In this document: positions 43,870 through 53,937 of the stretch, piece by piece
Layout of the letters: every line of letters starts with the position of its first letter
Numbering within the stretch: position 1 is the first letter of the stretch
Assembly (NCBI RefSeq): GCF_905175375.1
Contig: NZ_CAJIMS010000001.1
Location: 3,348,001-3,412,000, forward strand
DNA from: Chryseobacterium aquaeductus
GTDB lineage: Bacteria > Bacteroidota > Bacteroidia > Flavobacteriales > Weeksellaceae
Length of the DNA: 64,000 nt
Direction: 5' to 3'
The notes under the pieces: generated by a model
What the model saw: the letters and a program-made list of their open reading frames with translations, nothing else
Told to the model about the DNA's origin: nothing
Database searches by the model: none
Translations under genes and position numbers: made by a program

Positions 43870-46764
43870 CTATTTTGAAACGATAACTTCTTTGCTGGTA
43901 GTTGTTTTACCTTCTACCTTATCTTCCTTACCGGTTTTTAAGAAGTCATAAGCAATTGCAGATGCAATAAAGATTGAGGAGTAAGCACCAAATCCTATTC
44001 CTATCAACAATGCAAACATGAATCCTCTCAGATTATCACCTCCGAAAATAAAGATTGCAAGGATAACCAACAAAACAGTGAAAGTCGTGTTGAACGTTCT
44101 TCCTAATGTGCTAGAGATTGAATCATCAAATAATCCGGCCAATGTGATGGATTTCTTTTCTCTTAAATATTCTCTGATTCTGTCGAAAATAATCACCGTA
44201 TCATTAATTGAATAACCTAAAACAGTCAGAATAGCAGCAACGAAATCCTGATTAATTTCCATGTTAAATGGCATAATTGTATGAAGAAGCGAATAAGCTC
44301 CTAAAATAATCACGGCATCATGGAATAGAGCGACAACAGCTCCTAAAGAGAATTGCCATTTTCTAAATCTTACAAGGATGTAAATAAATATACCTCCTAA
44401 TGCAGCTGCTACAGCAAGAATACCATGTGTTTTGATATCATCTGCCACTGTAGGACCTACTTTTTCGGAAGAAACAATACCTGAACTTCCAACATCTGCA
44501 GATTTAAAATCCTGAATCGTTGTATTTGCAGGCAGATTAGATTTCAAACCTTCAAATAATTTTTGCTCAACAGTTTGGTCAGCTCTCAAAGATTCGTCGT
44601 CAATCAAATAATCTGTAGAAATTTTAAGCTGTCTGTCGTTACCGAAAGTTTTGGCTTCTACAGAAGAGTTTTTACCATCTGCAGTAGAGAATACTTTAAT
44701 CAAATTCTTTTCAATATCTTCTGCCTGAACTTCTTTGTCGAATCTTACAACATAATTTCTACCTCCTGTAAAATCTATTCCGTATTTGAAGCCATTGGTA
44801 AAGATCGAGATCAGACATACAATTGTCAATACAGCAGAAATCCCGTAAGCAATTTTTCTTTTTCCAATAAAGTCAATCCAAGTATTTCTGAAAAGGTTTT
44901 TTGTAGGTGCTGTCCAAACTGAAAGGCCTTTCCCTTTTTCTAATCTTGAGAAAATCATTACTCTGGAAAGTGCTACCGAAGTAAACAATGTCATTACGAT
45001 ACCGATCATCAAAGTCAAAGCAAATCCTTTGATAGGACCTGTTCCGAAGAAGAATAGCACAACTGCAGTAAGCAACGTGGTAAGGTGACCATCAATAATT
45101 GCATTTAAGGCGTGTTTAAATCCGTCTCTATATGCTTCAAAGATATTTTTACCTGCGAACAGTTCTTCTTTAGTTCTTTCATAAATAATTACATTGGTAT
45201 CGACCGCCATCGCCATGGTAAGTACAATACCTGCAATACCCGGAAGCGTTAAAGTAAAGTCTCCGGAATCCATAATTCCGAATATGTAGAATAAGTTGAT
45301 AATCATTGCGATTACAGCGTACACTCCTGCACCACCGTAGTAGAAAATGATGTAAACTATAATAATTAAAAATGCAATAGCAAAAGAAATTGCACCAGCG
45401 TCAATAGATTCCTGACCTAATGAAGGACCTACCTGTGTCGCCTGTACTACTTTTGCACCTGCTGGCAATTTACCAGCTCCCAATACGTCAACCAATTCTT
45501 TAGCTTCCTCTTGAGAGAAGTTACCAGAAATCTGAGTTCTACCATTTGGTATAGCGTTGACAACATTGGGTGCTGTGTATACTCTGTTATCTAAAGTTAC
45601 TGCAACCGGTTTATTAACATTCTTTTCAGTAAGAGTCTTCCAGTCTTTTGCACCTTTAGAATCCATCTGCATATCTACAACTACTCTACTTAGTTCGTCG
45701 TAACCGATGCTTGCTGTTTCTACAGCGCCATCTACAGGAGCTTTTTGGTTGATATTACCTCTTACAGCATACAATACCAAACTTTCTGTATCTGTAGCTT
45801 CTGGTTTGTAACCCCAAAGAAACTGAGTATATTTAATATTTGCAGGACGTAATGACTTAGCAATCTTGCTGTTCAATATTTTGTTAACCTTTGCTGTGTC
45901 AGATAATTTTACACTTGCAACACCATTGGTTCTTAATTTGTCTAGCTGAAGAAGACTCATAAAATTCAGATTCTTCGCAACTCCAATAGAATCACCTTTT
46001 GTAGCTACAGTCGACGCTACAGTCTGGAAATATGATGCTACCTCAGGAATTTGCTGTACTTCCCAAAACTGAAGTTTTGCAGAAGTCTGAAGCATCTTTT
46101 TAACCTTATCAATATCTTTCATCCCAGGCATTTCCACAGAAATTCTTGCAGTACCGGGAACTCTTTGAATATTTGGCTGAATGGCTCCAAGCTTATCAAT
46201 TCTTGTTCTGATCACTTCAAAAGCAGTACCTACAGAAAGATCGATTCTTCTTTTAATGATACTCCTTACCTGATCATCAGTGGTATTAAATTTAATTTCA
46301 GAAAGATTGGTATTCCCGAAAATATCCGGATCCGCAAGCTTAAGATTAGTACCTTTTGCTTTGTTTACAGCATCAAACTCAGTAAAAAAGTTATCAATAT
46401 AAGATTTTGTAGAGTTTTTCTGAGCTTCGTCAGTCTTGTTTAAAGCCTCTATAAGAACCGGATTTGTAGAATAATTGGTTAAATCATTTACCAAATCTCT
46501 CTGGTTGATCTCCAATAGAACATTGATCCCACCCTTAAGGTCTAGACCAAGTTTCATCTCTTTGTCTTTAGCTTTAGCATAAGAAAGTTCTGTAAACCCA
46601 AGATTGAGAGTCTCTCCTTTTAATCTTTTGATTTCTTTCTCGTTTCCATTCGCAGCTTCGATTTGCGATTCAATCTTACTTGCGTACCAGGTTGGTAATA
46701 GCTCATTTAAGCAAATTAACCCTAGTACAATAGCAACAATTGTAATAAGTCCTTTTCCTTGCAT
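43870..46764 (-). CDS. secDF: Fused protein-export membrane protein SecDF
   Basis: 964 residues: SecD and SecF joined in one chain, the usual form in Bacteroidota. N-terminal TM helix, LGLDLKGGINVLLEI (SecD D1), a periplasmic P1 domain (about 100-420), five TM helices with GIAGIVLTMAMAVDTNVIIYERTKEEL (D4/D5), then a second set starting near residue 640 (YGIDFTGGRNYVVRFD) and ending FNTTFTVLLVILAIFIFGG. It uses the proton gradient to pull translocated proteins out of SecYEG. Standing alone, with -7 box TATATTTG at 46794-46801 and a terminator behind it. Confidence 0.96.
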   Translation of the reverse strand: MQGKGLITIVAIVLGLICLNELLPTWYASKIESQIEAANGNEKEIKRLKGETLNLGFTELSYAKAKDKEMKLGLDLKGGINVLLEINQRDLVNDLTNYSTNPVLIEALNKTDEAQKNSTKSYIDNFFTEFDAVNKAKGTNLKLADPDIFGNTNLSEIKFNTTDDQVRSIIKRRIDLSVGTAFEVIRTRIDKLGAIQPNIQRVPGTARISVEMPGMKDIDKVKKMLQTSAKLQFWEVQQIPEVASYFQTVASTVATKGDSIGVAKNLNFMSLLQLDKLRTNGVASVKLSDTAKVNKILNSKIAKSLRPANIKYTQFLWGYKPEATDTESLVLYAVRGNINQKAPVDGAVETASIGYDELSRVVVDMQMDSKGAKDWKTLTEKNVNKPVAVTLDNRVYTAPNVVNAIPNGRTQISGNFSQEEAKELVDVLGAGKLPAGAKVVQATQVGPSLGQESIDAGAISFAIAFLIIIVYIIFYYGGAGVYAVIAMIINLFYIFGIMDSGDFTLTLPGIAGIVLTMAMAVDTNVIIYERTKEELFAGKNIFEAYRDGFKHALNAIIDGHLTTLLTAVVLFFFGTGPIKGFALTLMIGIVMTLFTSVALSRVMIFSRLEKGKGLSVWTAPTKNLFRNTWIDFIGKRKIAYGISAVLTIVCLISIFTNGFKYGIDFTGGRNYVVRFDKEVQAEDIEKNLIKVFSTADGKNSSVEAKTFGNDRQLKISTDYLIDDESLRADQTVEQKLFEGLKSNLPANTTIQDFKSADVGSSGIVSSEKVGPTVADDIKTHGILAVAAALGGIFIYILVRFRKWQFSLGAVVALFHDAVIILGAYSLLHTIMPFNMEINQDFVAAILTVLGYSINDTVIIFDRIREYLREKKSITLAGLFDDSISSTLGRTFNTTFTVLLVILAIFIFGGDNLRGFMFALLIGIGFGAYSSIFIASAIAYDFLKTGKEDKVEGKTTTSKEVIVSK

Positions 46765-46793
46765 TTTGTTATAACTACGTTAAATTAAGTCGG

Positions 46794-46801
46794 CAAATAT
46801 A
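46794..46801 (-). promoter_or_regulatory. -7 box of secDF
   Basis: On the minus strand TATATTTG, an exact TAnnTTTG match, 29 nt before the secDF ATG. No -33 TTTG at the expected distance. Confidence 0.55.
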
Positions 46802-46977
46802 ATGATTTTATTGATATTTTATGAATTTTTAAGAGCAGAAATCGTTTATTTTCAGACATATCTGCTTTTACCTCTCATCGAAAATTTAATAGTTTTCGGG
46901 ATCCATGATAATGAAATATAAAATGTCTTTTGGTATGAAATTTTCATTAAACATAATGCACTAAATATCAAAATATT

Positions 46978-48348
46978 ATGAAAAAACTACTACTCTCGGC
47001 AATTTTATTATCTGCCATATGTTTTAACGCACAAAGTTTTACACTTACGCAGTTTGCAACAGGTTTATCAAGTCCTGTTGAGATTACTCACGCAAACGAT
47101 AGCCGTTTGTTTGTAGTACAGCAAAACGGAATCATTAAAATCATTCAGCCAAACGGTACGGTGAATGCAGCTGACTTCCTGAATATCAGTTCTAAAGTGA
47201 ATTTCGGAGGAGAAAGAGGTCTCTTAGGTCTAGCCTTCCACCCACAATATGCAACCAACGGATATTTTTTTGTTTACTATAACAATTCTGCAGGAAACAT
47301 CATTGTAGCAAGATATTCGGTGAGCACTACCAACCCAAATGTGGCAAATGATACAACGGAAAAAATAATTCTGAATATTCCTAAGCCATTTGATAATCAC
47401 AACGGAGGAAGTATGCATTTTGCTCCAGATGGAAATTTGTGGGTCGTGACGGGTGATGGCGGAAGCGGCGGTGACCCTAATAATAACGGTCAGAATAAAA
47501 ATTCTCTTTTAGGAAAAATGCTAAGAATTGACATCAACTCTACTGGTCCGTATAATATTCCTACAGGAAATCCCTTTGTAGGAGCAGGAATTGACGGCGC
47601 AGACGAAGTGTGGTCTTACGGTTTACGAAATGCCTGGAAGTTTTCGTTTGACCGTACGGTAGGAAATGTCATGATCGCAGATGTGGGTCAAAATGCAATA
47701 GAAGAAATTAACAATATGCCTGTAGCTACAGCTGGTCTTAATTATGGTTGGCGTTGCTACGAAGGAAATAACGCTTACAATACAGCTGGCTGTGCACCTT
47801 CTTCATCAATGACTTTCCCGGTTTCTGTCTATGATCATTCAGGAGGAAAATGCTCTGTTACTGGTGGTTATGTTTACCGAGGAACTGTATCTCCGGGTCT
47901 TCAGGGAAAATACTTCTTTGCAGATTTTTGTTCTCAGCAGATCGGAACATTAGATTTAGCTTCCAATGTAATTACTTGGACGCCAGCTTTTACTAATAAT
48001 AGTTTTTCTACGTTTGGAGAAGATAACCAAAAGGAATTATATGTTGCGGCTATAAATAATGGTACCATTTACAAAATTACATCTTCTACTCTTGGTGTGC
48101 AGGATAGTACATTTAAAGAATTCAGAATTCATCCAAATCCTGCTCATGAAAGAGTTTTTGTGGAAGGATTACTGACTAAGAATGCCCAAGTAGAACTGAT
48201 AAGTACAGAAGGCAAAAAAGTGATCGACAGTGTAAAGTTGGATAGCGAAAACAGCTTCGATGTAACAGGAATTACACCCGGAGTTTATTACATCAACATA
48301 AAATCTCAAGATTTAAAAGAATTTAGTCAGAAATTAATAATTAAATAA
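46978..48348 (+). CDS. Secreted PQQ-dependent sugar dehydrogenase-like protein with T9SS sorting domain
   Basis: 456 residues. Signal peptide to about residue 19 (SAICFNAQS). Residues about 25-365 form a six-bladed beta-propeller of the soluble glucose/sorbosone dehydrogenase family (GERGLLGLAFHPQYATNGYFFVYY, NHNGGSMHFAPDGNLWVVTGDGG, GLRNAWKFSFD, with the catalytic His in the NHNGG motif). From about 375 the type A sorting domain of the type IX secretion system follows (FRIHPNPAHERVFVEG, then GVYYINIKS and KLIIK). So the protein is exported through T9SS and released or anchored on the surface. Sugar or hedgehog-interacting-like specificity is not known. Confidence 0.92.
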   Translation: MKKLLLSAILLSAICFNAQSFTLTQFATGLSSPVEITHANDSRLFVVQQNGIIKIIQPNGTVNAADFLNISSKVNFGGERGLLGLAFHPQYATNGYFFVYYNNSAGNIIVARYSVSTTNPNVANDTTEKIILNIPKPFDNHNGGSMHFAPDGNLWVVTGDGGSGGDPNNNGQNKNSLLGKMLRIDINSTGPYNIPTGNPFVGAGIDGADEVWSYGLRNAWKFSFDRTVGNVMIADVGQNAIEEINNMPVATAGLNYGWRCYEGNNAYNTAGCAPSSSMTFPVSVYDHSGGKCSVTGGYVYRGTVSPGLQGKYFFADFCSQQIGTLDLASNVITWTPAFTNNSFSTFGEDNQKELYVAAINNGTIYKITSSTLGVQDSTFKEFRIHPNPAHERVFVEGLLTKNAQVELISTEGKKVIDSVKLDSENSFDVTGITPGVYYINIKSQDLKEFSQKLIIK

Positions 48349-48368
48349 TTTCGTAAAATAAATTTGTT

Positions 48369-49580
48369 CTAAGCCTCAAAATTCTTTTTGGGGCTTTTTA
48401 AATAAAATACGATTAAACAGGAAAACGGAATCAATAGTAATAATCTTTGCTGCCATGAAAATCGTTCTTCTTCAATATGCAATAACGGATTAGGAATCAT
48501 TGATACCAATAAGAAAGAAATTACAAAAAAAGGTAAGATCCAAAACGGTATTTTTTCTGTCGAAATTTGTTGCTTAAATTCTGAGTTTAAGATCCAATTT
48601 CCAAGAAATAAAATCATATAAGGGAAAGACCAGATTCTGTAGGTATCCCAGGCAATCGCATGAAGCAATAATGGAATTAAAGTGCAGATTATTAATAAAA
48701 TAAGTATATAAAAATTGACCTTGATGAATTTTTTAAATATCAAAATCATCATTAAAAATAAAGGAATCCCATACAAAATAGTACATCTTGAAATAAAAAG
48801 TCTCTGAAAAAAACGACCACTTTCTTCTTTTAAATAATAGGTAAATTTTGAAGTATAAGCATTTGCGACCGAATCGGCAGTCACATCACTTATAAAGTTG
48901 ATACTTTGCAAATAATTTAAAATCTCTGCGTACTGTGAGCCGCCAATTTCCTGATAATAAGAGATCGAAAATATTGTAACAAATGGAAGAAATAAAAAAA
49001 GACCTATTTTTTTGATAAATTGACTTTCAAAAAGATTTTTGAAGTTATGATTTTGATCTTTAAATTCAATCACCACTAGCGTAAATAAAGAGATTGGAAG
49101 CATCAGAAAAAATGACAATTCATGAATCAAGAGGGCAACAGAAATTAAAATAGAAGACAAAAAAATCAATTTCTTTTTAATAAAATAAACTGACAGAAAA
49201 GTCATTAAGAAGATCAAATGGTCAAAATAAGCAATCAAATCAGCGGTAAAAACAACGTATTGCGACAGAAAGAAAATTGTATAAAACAGTACATCGTAGT
49301 TGAATCTTTCTTTAGAAACATTTGTATATTTTATGGCTGTAAAAAGCACAACAACGTACAAACCTGCGAGAATGACAGCAGTTAACACCAAAATACTGAA
49401 CTCGTTTTTCTCAAAAAAAAATCCGAAAATTTCTCCTGCAAGACCTCTTTTGATGAAACCTAATCTGTAATCGAGCATCCAATGTGCTTCTGACCATTCA
49501 TTCGGAAGTCTAATTGATTTTAAAACACTGAAAACAAGTGCATAAAAATAGATGAGAATGATGAGAAGCTTTCGATTCAT
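48369..49580 (-). CDS. Polytopic membrane protein of unknown function
   Basis: 403 residues with about ten TM helices. Features include MLDYRLGFIKRGLAGEIFGFF near residue 35, an HELSFFLMLPISL segment and an Asp/Trp motif HAIAWDTYRIWSFPYMILF near residue 320. The overall plan is like that of EpsG/PMT-type polysaccharide membrane proteins, but no signature is decisive. It begins 3 bp after hemN and is co-transcribed with it. Function not known. Confidence 0.75.
   Translation of the reverse strand: MNRKLLIILIYFYALVFSVLKSIRLPNEWSEAHWMLDYRLGFIKRGLAGEIFGFFFEKNEFSILVLTAVILAGLYVVVLFTAIKYTNVSKERFNYDVLFYTIFFLSQYVVFTADLIAYFDHLIFLMTFLSVYFIKKKLIFLSSILISVALLIHELSFFLMLPISLFTLVVIEFKDQNHNFKNLFESQFIKKIGLFLFLPFVTIFSISYYQEIGGSQYAEILNYLQSINFISDVTADSVANAYTSKFTYYLKEESGRFFQRLFISRCTILYGIPLFLMMILIFKKFIKVNFYILILLIICTLIPLLLHAIAWDTYRIWSFPYMILFLGNWILNSEFKQQISTEKIPFWILPFFVISFLLVSMIPNPLLHIEEERFSWQQRLLLLIPFSCLIVFYLKSPKKNFEA
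48371..48399 (+). terminator. Terminator encoded within the end of the convergent gene
   Basis: AAGCCTCAAAA (48371-48381) and TTTTGGGGCTT (48386-48396) form a stem with one wobble, followed by TTTTT on the plus strand. It terminates the dehydrogenase gene. Its sequence also encodes the last codons and stop of the minus-strand membrane protein (stop at 48369-48371). Confidence 0.8.
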
Positions 49581-49583
49581 ACA

Positions 49584-50942
49584 CTAGATCGTCATTGAGA
49601 AAATTCTCGTTTCCGGTTTGTTTCTCATCATTCTGAGATCAAAAACCATAGCAACATTTCTGGTAAAAGCTCTCCCCTTTTCAGTGATTTTTATTTGATT
49701 ATCATAAATTTCCACCAACCCATCTTTCTCCATTTCTTTCAGCATTTCAAAAGCATTTTCAAGCTCCGGAAAAGTATTTTGATTATCAAAAGTCGTTTCA
49801 AGCTGACACATTAAATTTAAAATATGTCTTCTTACAATCAAATCTTCTTCACTCAAAATATGACCTTTCACAACCGGAATTACACCTTCTTCTACCGTTT
49901 TTTGATATTCTTCCACCGTTTTTACATTCTGCGCAAAAGCATACCAAGAATCTGAAATTGCAGACATTCCCAAACCTACCATTAGCTGCGTATTGCTCGA
50001 AGTATATCCCATGAAATTTCTGTGAAGCTTTTTGTGAATCAAAGATTGATACAAATCATCGTGTTCCAGAGAAAAATGATCCATACCTACTTCAATATAA
50101 CCAAGTTCTTCCAAAAGTCTTTTTCCGTCTTCGTAAAGGCGGCGTTTTTCTTCGCCACTTGGCAGATCATTTTCATCAAAACCTCTTTGTCCAACACCTT
50201 TTATCCAAGGGACATGAGCGTAAGAATAGAATGCCAAACGATCAGGTTTCAGTTCCATCGTTTTTCTGATGGTGTGTTCCATTGCTTCCCAACTTTGATG
50301 CGGAAGTCCGAACACCAAATCATGACTTACGCCTGTGTATCCTATTTCCCTTGCAATTTCGGTAACTTCTTTTACTTTTTCAAAAGGCTGAATTCTGTTA
50401 ATTGCTTTCTGTACCTTCAAATCATAATCCTGAACACCAAAACTCGCTCTTCTGAAACCTAAATCATACAAAGTCTGCAAATGCTCTCTGGTTGTATTGT
50501 TCGGATGTCCTTCGAACGAAAACTCAGGATGTTCGGCAATTTCAACCGTTGAAAAAATTCCTTCCAACAAAGTTTTCAGATTCTGTGGAGAAAAAAATGT
50601 TGGAGTTCCTCCTCCCAAATGAAGTTCCTTTAATTTAGGCTTTTCATTAAAAAGCTGAAGATAAAGATTCCATTCTTTCAACACACTTTCCAGATACGGA
50701 ATTTCTACGCTGTGCTGTTTTGTGATTCGTTTGTGGCAGGCACAAAAAGTGCATAATGCCTCGCAAAAAGGCAAATGAATGTAGATAGAAATTCCTTCTT
50801 TTGAATTTGTTTCTTTGAAAGACCTGATCACTGTTTCTTTCCATTTTTCAGGCAAAAAAGTGCTTTCATCCCAGTAAGGAACGGTAGGATAAGAAGTGTA
50901 ACGAGGTCCGGGAATATTGTATTTATCGATTAAAGAGTTCAT
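49584..50942 (-). CDS. hemN: Oxygen-independent coproporphyrinogen III oxidase
   Basis: 452 residues, HemN length. Radical-SAM cluster motif in YIHLPFCEALCTFCACHKR with Cys60, Cys64, Cys67 and the additional Cys69. GGGTPTFFSP binds SAM. PRYTSYPT at the start is the HemN-specific N-terminal trip. It decarboxylates coproporphyrinogen III in haem synthesis without oxygen. A -7 box TAATTTTG at 50987-50994 (minus) and a perfect 7-bp hairpin at 50964-50980 lie in the leader. Membrane-protein gene follows in the same transcript. Confidence 0.95.
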   Translation of the reverse strand: MNSLIDKYNIPGPRYTSYPTVPYWDESTFLPEKWKETVIRSFKETNSKEGISIYIHLPFCEALCTFCACHKRITKQHSVEIPYLESVLKEWNLYLQLFNEKPKLKELHLGGGTPTFFSPQNLKTLLEGIFSTVEIAEHPEFSFEGHPNNTTREHLQTLYDLGFRRASFGVQDYDLKVQKAINRIQPFEKVKEVTEIAREIGYTGVSHDLVFGLPHQSWEAMEHTIRKTMELKPDRLAFYSYAHVPWIKGVGQRGFDENDLPSGEEKRRLYEDGKRLLEELGYIEVGMDHFSLEHDDLYQSLIHKKLHRNFMGYTSSNTQLMVGLGMSAISDSWYAFAQNVKTVEEYQKTVEEGVIPVVKGHILSEEDLIVRRHILNLMCQLETTFDNQNTFPELENAFEMLKEMEKDGLVEIYDNQIKITEKGRAFTRNVAMVFDLRMMRNKPETRIFSMTI

Positions 50943-50963
50943 TCAGAAAATTTAAATAAAATT

Positions 50964-50980
50964 AAATCCTTGAAGGATTT
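50964..50980. repeat. Isolated REP-like hairpin upstream of hemN
   Basis: Perfect 7-bp arms AAATCCT/AGGATTT with a 3-nt TGA loop, the same design as the hairpins in the carAB region. It lies between the -7 box and the hemN ATG. Confidence 0.6.
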
Positions 50981-51059
50981 GAACTGCAAAATTAACCATT
51001 ACAGATGACTTTTTACTTATGAATTATATTAGGTCTAATTTTTATAATGAATCTAAATA

Positions 51060-52079
51060 CTATGGCTTCAAATTCATTTTTACAATTCGGTCTTTTCCTG
51101 CAAAAACAACTGTATTATTGTCAATCCATTCACATACATAAAGACCTTTTTCATCAGAGATTTTCTTCCAGGTTTTTCCAAAATCTGAAGAGTAGCTGAT
51201 GTGTCGATCTCCAACTGTAATAATTTCTTTTCCTTTTGAATTTGGTTTTATTTTCACACAAGTCGTATATCCGGCGTTTTTTCCGGAAGCCTGATTTTCC
51301 CAGGTTTCGCCACCATTGTGAGTAGTTGCAAGATTATTGATATTGGCGTCTTGTTTTGTGTAATCGCCACCGACTGCAATGCCGAATCTAGTTTTACTAT
51401 CTAAATCCATACTATAAATCCCTGTGGAGGTTGTCCCGTTAACGAAATTCAATTCTTTTCCAAATAACTTTTCACCCATGTTATACGAATAAAATTGTCT
51501 TGATTTTTTACCGCCTGTTACAAACCAAAATTCTTTGTTGTTGAGATAAATATTAGTATTACTCGCTGCAAAAGCTGCTTCCTCATTTCCAATCTCATAT
51601 TCCTTTTTACAGGGTAGAGTTACCCAATCTTTTCCACTGTTTGTAGTGACAAGAATATTCATGCATTTTCCATAAGGGTCTCCCAAAGCAACGCCATTTT
51701 CTCCGTCAAATGCAAGTGCATCATAAAAAGCGGTTTTCACTGTATCAGTATAAATAACTTCATGATTTAAAGTTTTTTTATCAACCTTAAAAAAATAAGC
51801 TGGACTTTCAATGTTAATTGCATAAAACGATTTTTTATCCTGCGCCAAAGTTCTGAATTGCAATTTCTTGTCAGATAATTTGATCTGCTTTTGCTTCTTT
51901 GGATTTTTTAAACCTACATATCCGAATTTTGAATCAGTTCCGCTGTACCAAACTTTGCCATCCCAGATTTCTATAGCTCTGATGCTGATTTTATCATTTA
52001 ACAAGGTTTCAAAACTCACCTTTTGGGCAAGAAGAAAGGATCCAAAAAATAAAAAAAGGGTTGGTAAAAGTTTTGTCAT
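51060..52079 (-). CDS. Secreted beta-propeller (BNR/Ycf48-like) protein
   Basis: 339 residues from the ATG at 52079; a TTG three codons upstream is not preferred. Signal peptide MTKLLPTLFLFFGSFLLAQ. Mature part has Asp-box-like repeats (TNSGKDWVTL, THNGGETWEN, SSDFGKTWKKIS), the mark of BNR/sialidase-like and Ycf48-type propellers. No sialidase active-site Arg triad or catalytic Glu was found, so it is probably a binding or assembly protein rather than a hydrolase. It follows the APC permease gene after a terminator. Confidence 0.8.
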   Translation of the reverse strand: MTKLLPTLFLFFGSFLLAQKVSFETLLNDKISIRAIEIWDGKVWYSGTDSKFGYVGLKNPKKQKQIKLSDKKLQFRTLAQDKKSFYAINIESPAYFFKVDKKTLNHEVIYTDTVKTAFYDALAFDGENGVALGDPYGKCMNILVTTNSGKDWVTLPCKKEYEIGNEEAAFAASNTNIYLNNKEFWFVTGGKKSRQFYSYNMGEKLFGKELNFVNGTTSTGIYSMDLDSKTRFGIAVGGDYTKQDANINNLATTHNGGETWENQASGKNAGYTTCVKIKPNSKGKEIITVGDRHISYSSDFGKTWKKISDEKGLYVCEWIDNNTVVFAGKDRIVKMNLKP

Positions 52080-52096
52080 AATAGTCAAATTTAATC

Positions 52097-52124
52097 AAAA
52101 AAAATTCCGCACGAAGCGGAATTT
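52097..52124 (-). terminator. Intrinsic terminator after the APC permease
   Basis: On the minus strand AAATTCCGC (52124-52116) pairs with GCGGAATTT (52110-52102) around a 5-nt loop, then T-run. 5 bp past the permease stop, and it separates this gene from the propeller gene. Confidence 0.9.
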
Positions 52125-52128
52125 AAAT

Positions 52129-53772
52129 TTATTCTTTATTGTCAATATTAATATCAACGTCTTCCAAAGGTTGTTGTTCAGCTTTGAACGTTTCACCATA
52201 ACCACCGTTTTGCAGTTTTGAATTTCGCTTGCTGTAAAGGAAATAAATGATAAACCCAATAGCCAACCAACCCAAAGAGTACATTTGTGCTTCTTTGCTT
52301 AAGTTGAAAATTAAATATACGTTGATCGTTATTCCCAGACAAGCAATTACTGGCAAGGCAGGAACTCTGAAACTTCTCACTAAGTTTGGTTCTTTTACTC
52401 TCAAAACCCATACCGCAACACATACCATTGTAAATGCGAATAAAGTTCCGAAGCTCGTCATGTGTGCCAAATCGTTGATTGGCGTAAGTGACGCTACAAC
52501 AGCGATGATAGCTCCCAAAATCATTAAGTTTTTTCTTGGTACTCCAGATGTAGGATTAACTTTTGAAAATGTTGCCGGAATCAATCCGTCTTTAGACATT
52601 CCAAGGAAAATTCTAGATTGTCCCATGATCATTACCATCAAAACTGAAATCAAACCAATTGTAGCTGCAATAGTGATAATATAGCCAGCCCAAGCTTGAC
52701 CTGCAATGTCGAACGCATAGGCAACTGGTGCTTTTATAGCATCAGGATATTTACCCAATGGATTGAAATCGCTGTAATGCATCATTCCCGTCAGTACAAG
52801 AGACACCAAAATGTATAAAACTGTACAGATAATCAATGAGGTGATAATAGCAAAAGGAACGTCTTTCTTAGGGTTGATTGCCTCACCAGCCTGTGTAGAC
52901 ACCGCATCAAATCCTACGTATGCGAAGAAGATAGCAGACGCTCCGGCAACAATTCCCGCAACACCATACGCTTTGTGGGTAACTCCGTTTTCTGTAATTG
53001 TCGTAGCTTCAGGGATAAAAGGCGTCCAGTTAGCAGTATCTATGAAGAATAGTCCGGCAATGATAACAAATATAATTGCTGAAACTTTTAAAATTACAAT
53101 AAAGTTATTAGCTTTTGCAGCGCCTTTTGTTCCTCTTAATAAAATCCAGATTACAAATAAAACGATTAGTAATGCAGGTAAATTTAAGAAAAGTTTAAAA
53201 TCCATCAGTTCAGGAGCAGCATTGAAATTACTGATAGTATCCTGAAAACCTTGTAATTTATCTGCAGGTAATTTTCCTTCTGCAAGCTGTTTTGTAGCCT
53301 CTCCGAAAGCTTTGTGAGCTGTTCCGGGATCTGTAGTCATCCAATAAGGTAAATGCAGACCAAACATTTTGAGGAGTTTTGCAAAATATCCTGACCAGGA
53401 AACGGCGACCGTCATTGATCCCATGGCATATTCCAAAATCAAACCCCATCCGATGATCCATGCAAAGATTTCTCCTACGGTTCCGTAAGCATAAGCATAA
53501 GCAGACCCTTCTACCGGAAGTATGGATGCAAACTCAGCATAACACAATGCGGCAAATACACAGGCAATTCCTGCAATCACAAAAGACAGTGCCAAAGCTG
53601 GTCCTGCGTTGTAATATGCACCAGTACCCGTAAGTACAAAAATTCCTCCTCCTATAATAGCTCCGATTCCGATTGCAGTAAGGCTCCATTTTCCCAAAAC
53701 ACGTTTCAGTTCGCTTTTCTGTATATCGGCTTCGTAAGCGCTCATTGGCTTTTTAGCCCAAATTTTAGACAT
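52129..53772 (-). CDS. APC family amino acid permease
   Basis: 547 residues with about 14 TM helices. The start LGKWSLTAIGIGAIIGGGIFVLTG is the GIGA...GGGIFV motif of cationic amino acid (CAT-type) permeases, and GFDAVSTQAGEAINPKKDVPFAI in the middle is the CAT signature. C-terminal domain ends in a short hydrophilic tail. It imports amino acids or organic cations with H+. A long loop of about 50 residues (about 140-190) between TM helices is typical of this Bacteroidota subtype. -7 box TATTTTCG at 53798-53805 on the minus strand. Substrate not fixed. Confidence 0.92.
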   Translation of the reverse strand: MSKIWAKKPMSAYEADIQKSELKRVLGKWSLTAIGIGAIIGGGIFVLTGTGAYYNAGPALALSFVIAGIACVFAALCYAEFASILPVEGSAYAYAYGTVGEIFAWIIGWGLILEYAMGSMTVAVSWSGYFAKLLKMFGLHLPYWMTTDPGTAHKAFGEATKQLAEGKLPADKLQGFQDTISNFNAAPELMDFKLFLNLPALLIVLFVIWILLRGTKGAAKANNFIVILKVSAIIFVIIAGLFFIDTANWTPFIPEATTITENGVTHKAYGVAGIVAGASAIFFAYVGFDAVSTQAGEAINPKKDVPFAIITSLIICTVLYILVSLVLTGMMHYSDFNPLGKYPDAIKAPVAYAFDIAGQAWAGYIITIAATIGLISVLMVMIMGQSRIFLGMSKDGLIPATFSKVNPTSGVPRKNLMILGAIIAVVASLTPINDLAHMTSFGTLFAFTMVCVAVWVLRVKEPNLVRSFRVPALPVIACLGITINVYLIFNLSKEAQMYSLGWLAIGFIIYFLYSKRNSKLQNGGYGETFKAEQQPLEDVDINIDNKE

Positions 53773-53937
53773 ATTTTATTTGTTTATTAAAGATTTACGA
53801 AAATATAAAAATTTTAATGATATTAACATTTATTAATAAAATTTCGTGATTTAATTTACATTAAAAAATATAAAAATCTGATTTTCACTTGTTTTAAACA
53901 TTTCAAAATGACCTATTTTTCACTTATTTTTGAACTT

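Noticed and set aside
46051..46443. Plus-strand 130-codon ORF opposite secDF
   Set aside because: Shadow of secDF; no signal peptide or domain.
51060..52079. Sialidase
   Set aside because: Asp-box repeats are present but no Arg triad or catalytic Glu/Tyr pattern was found.
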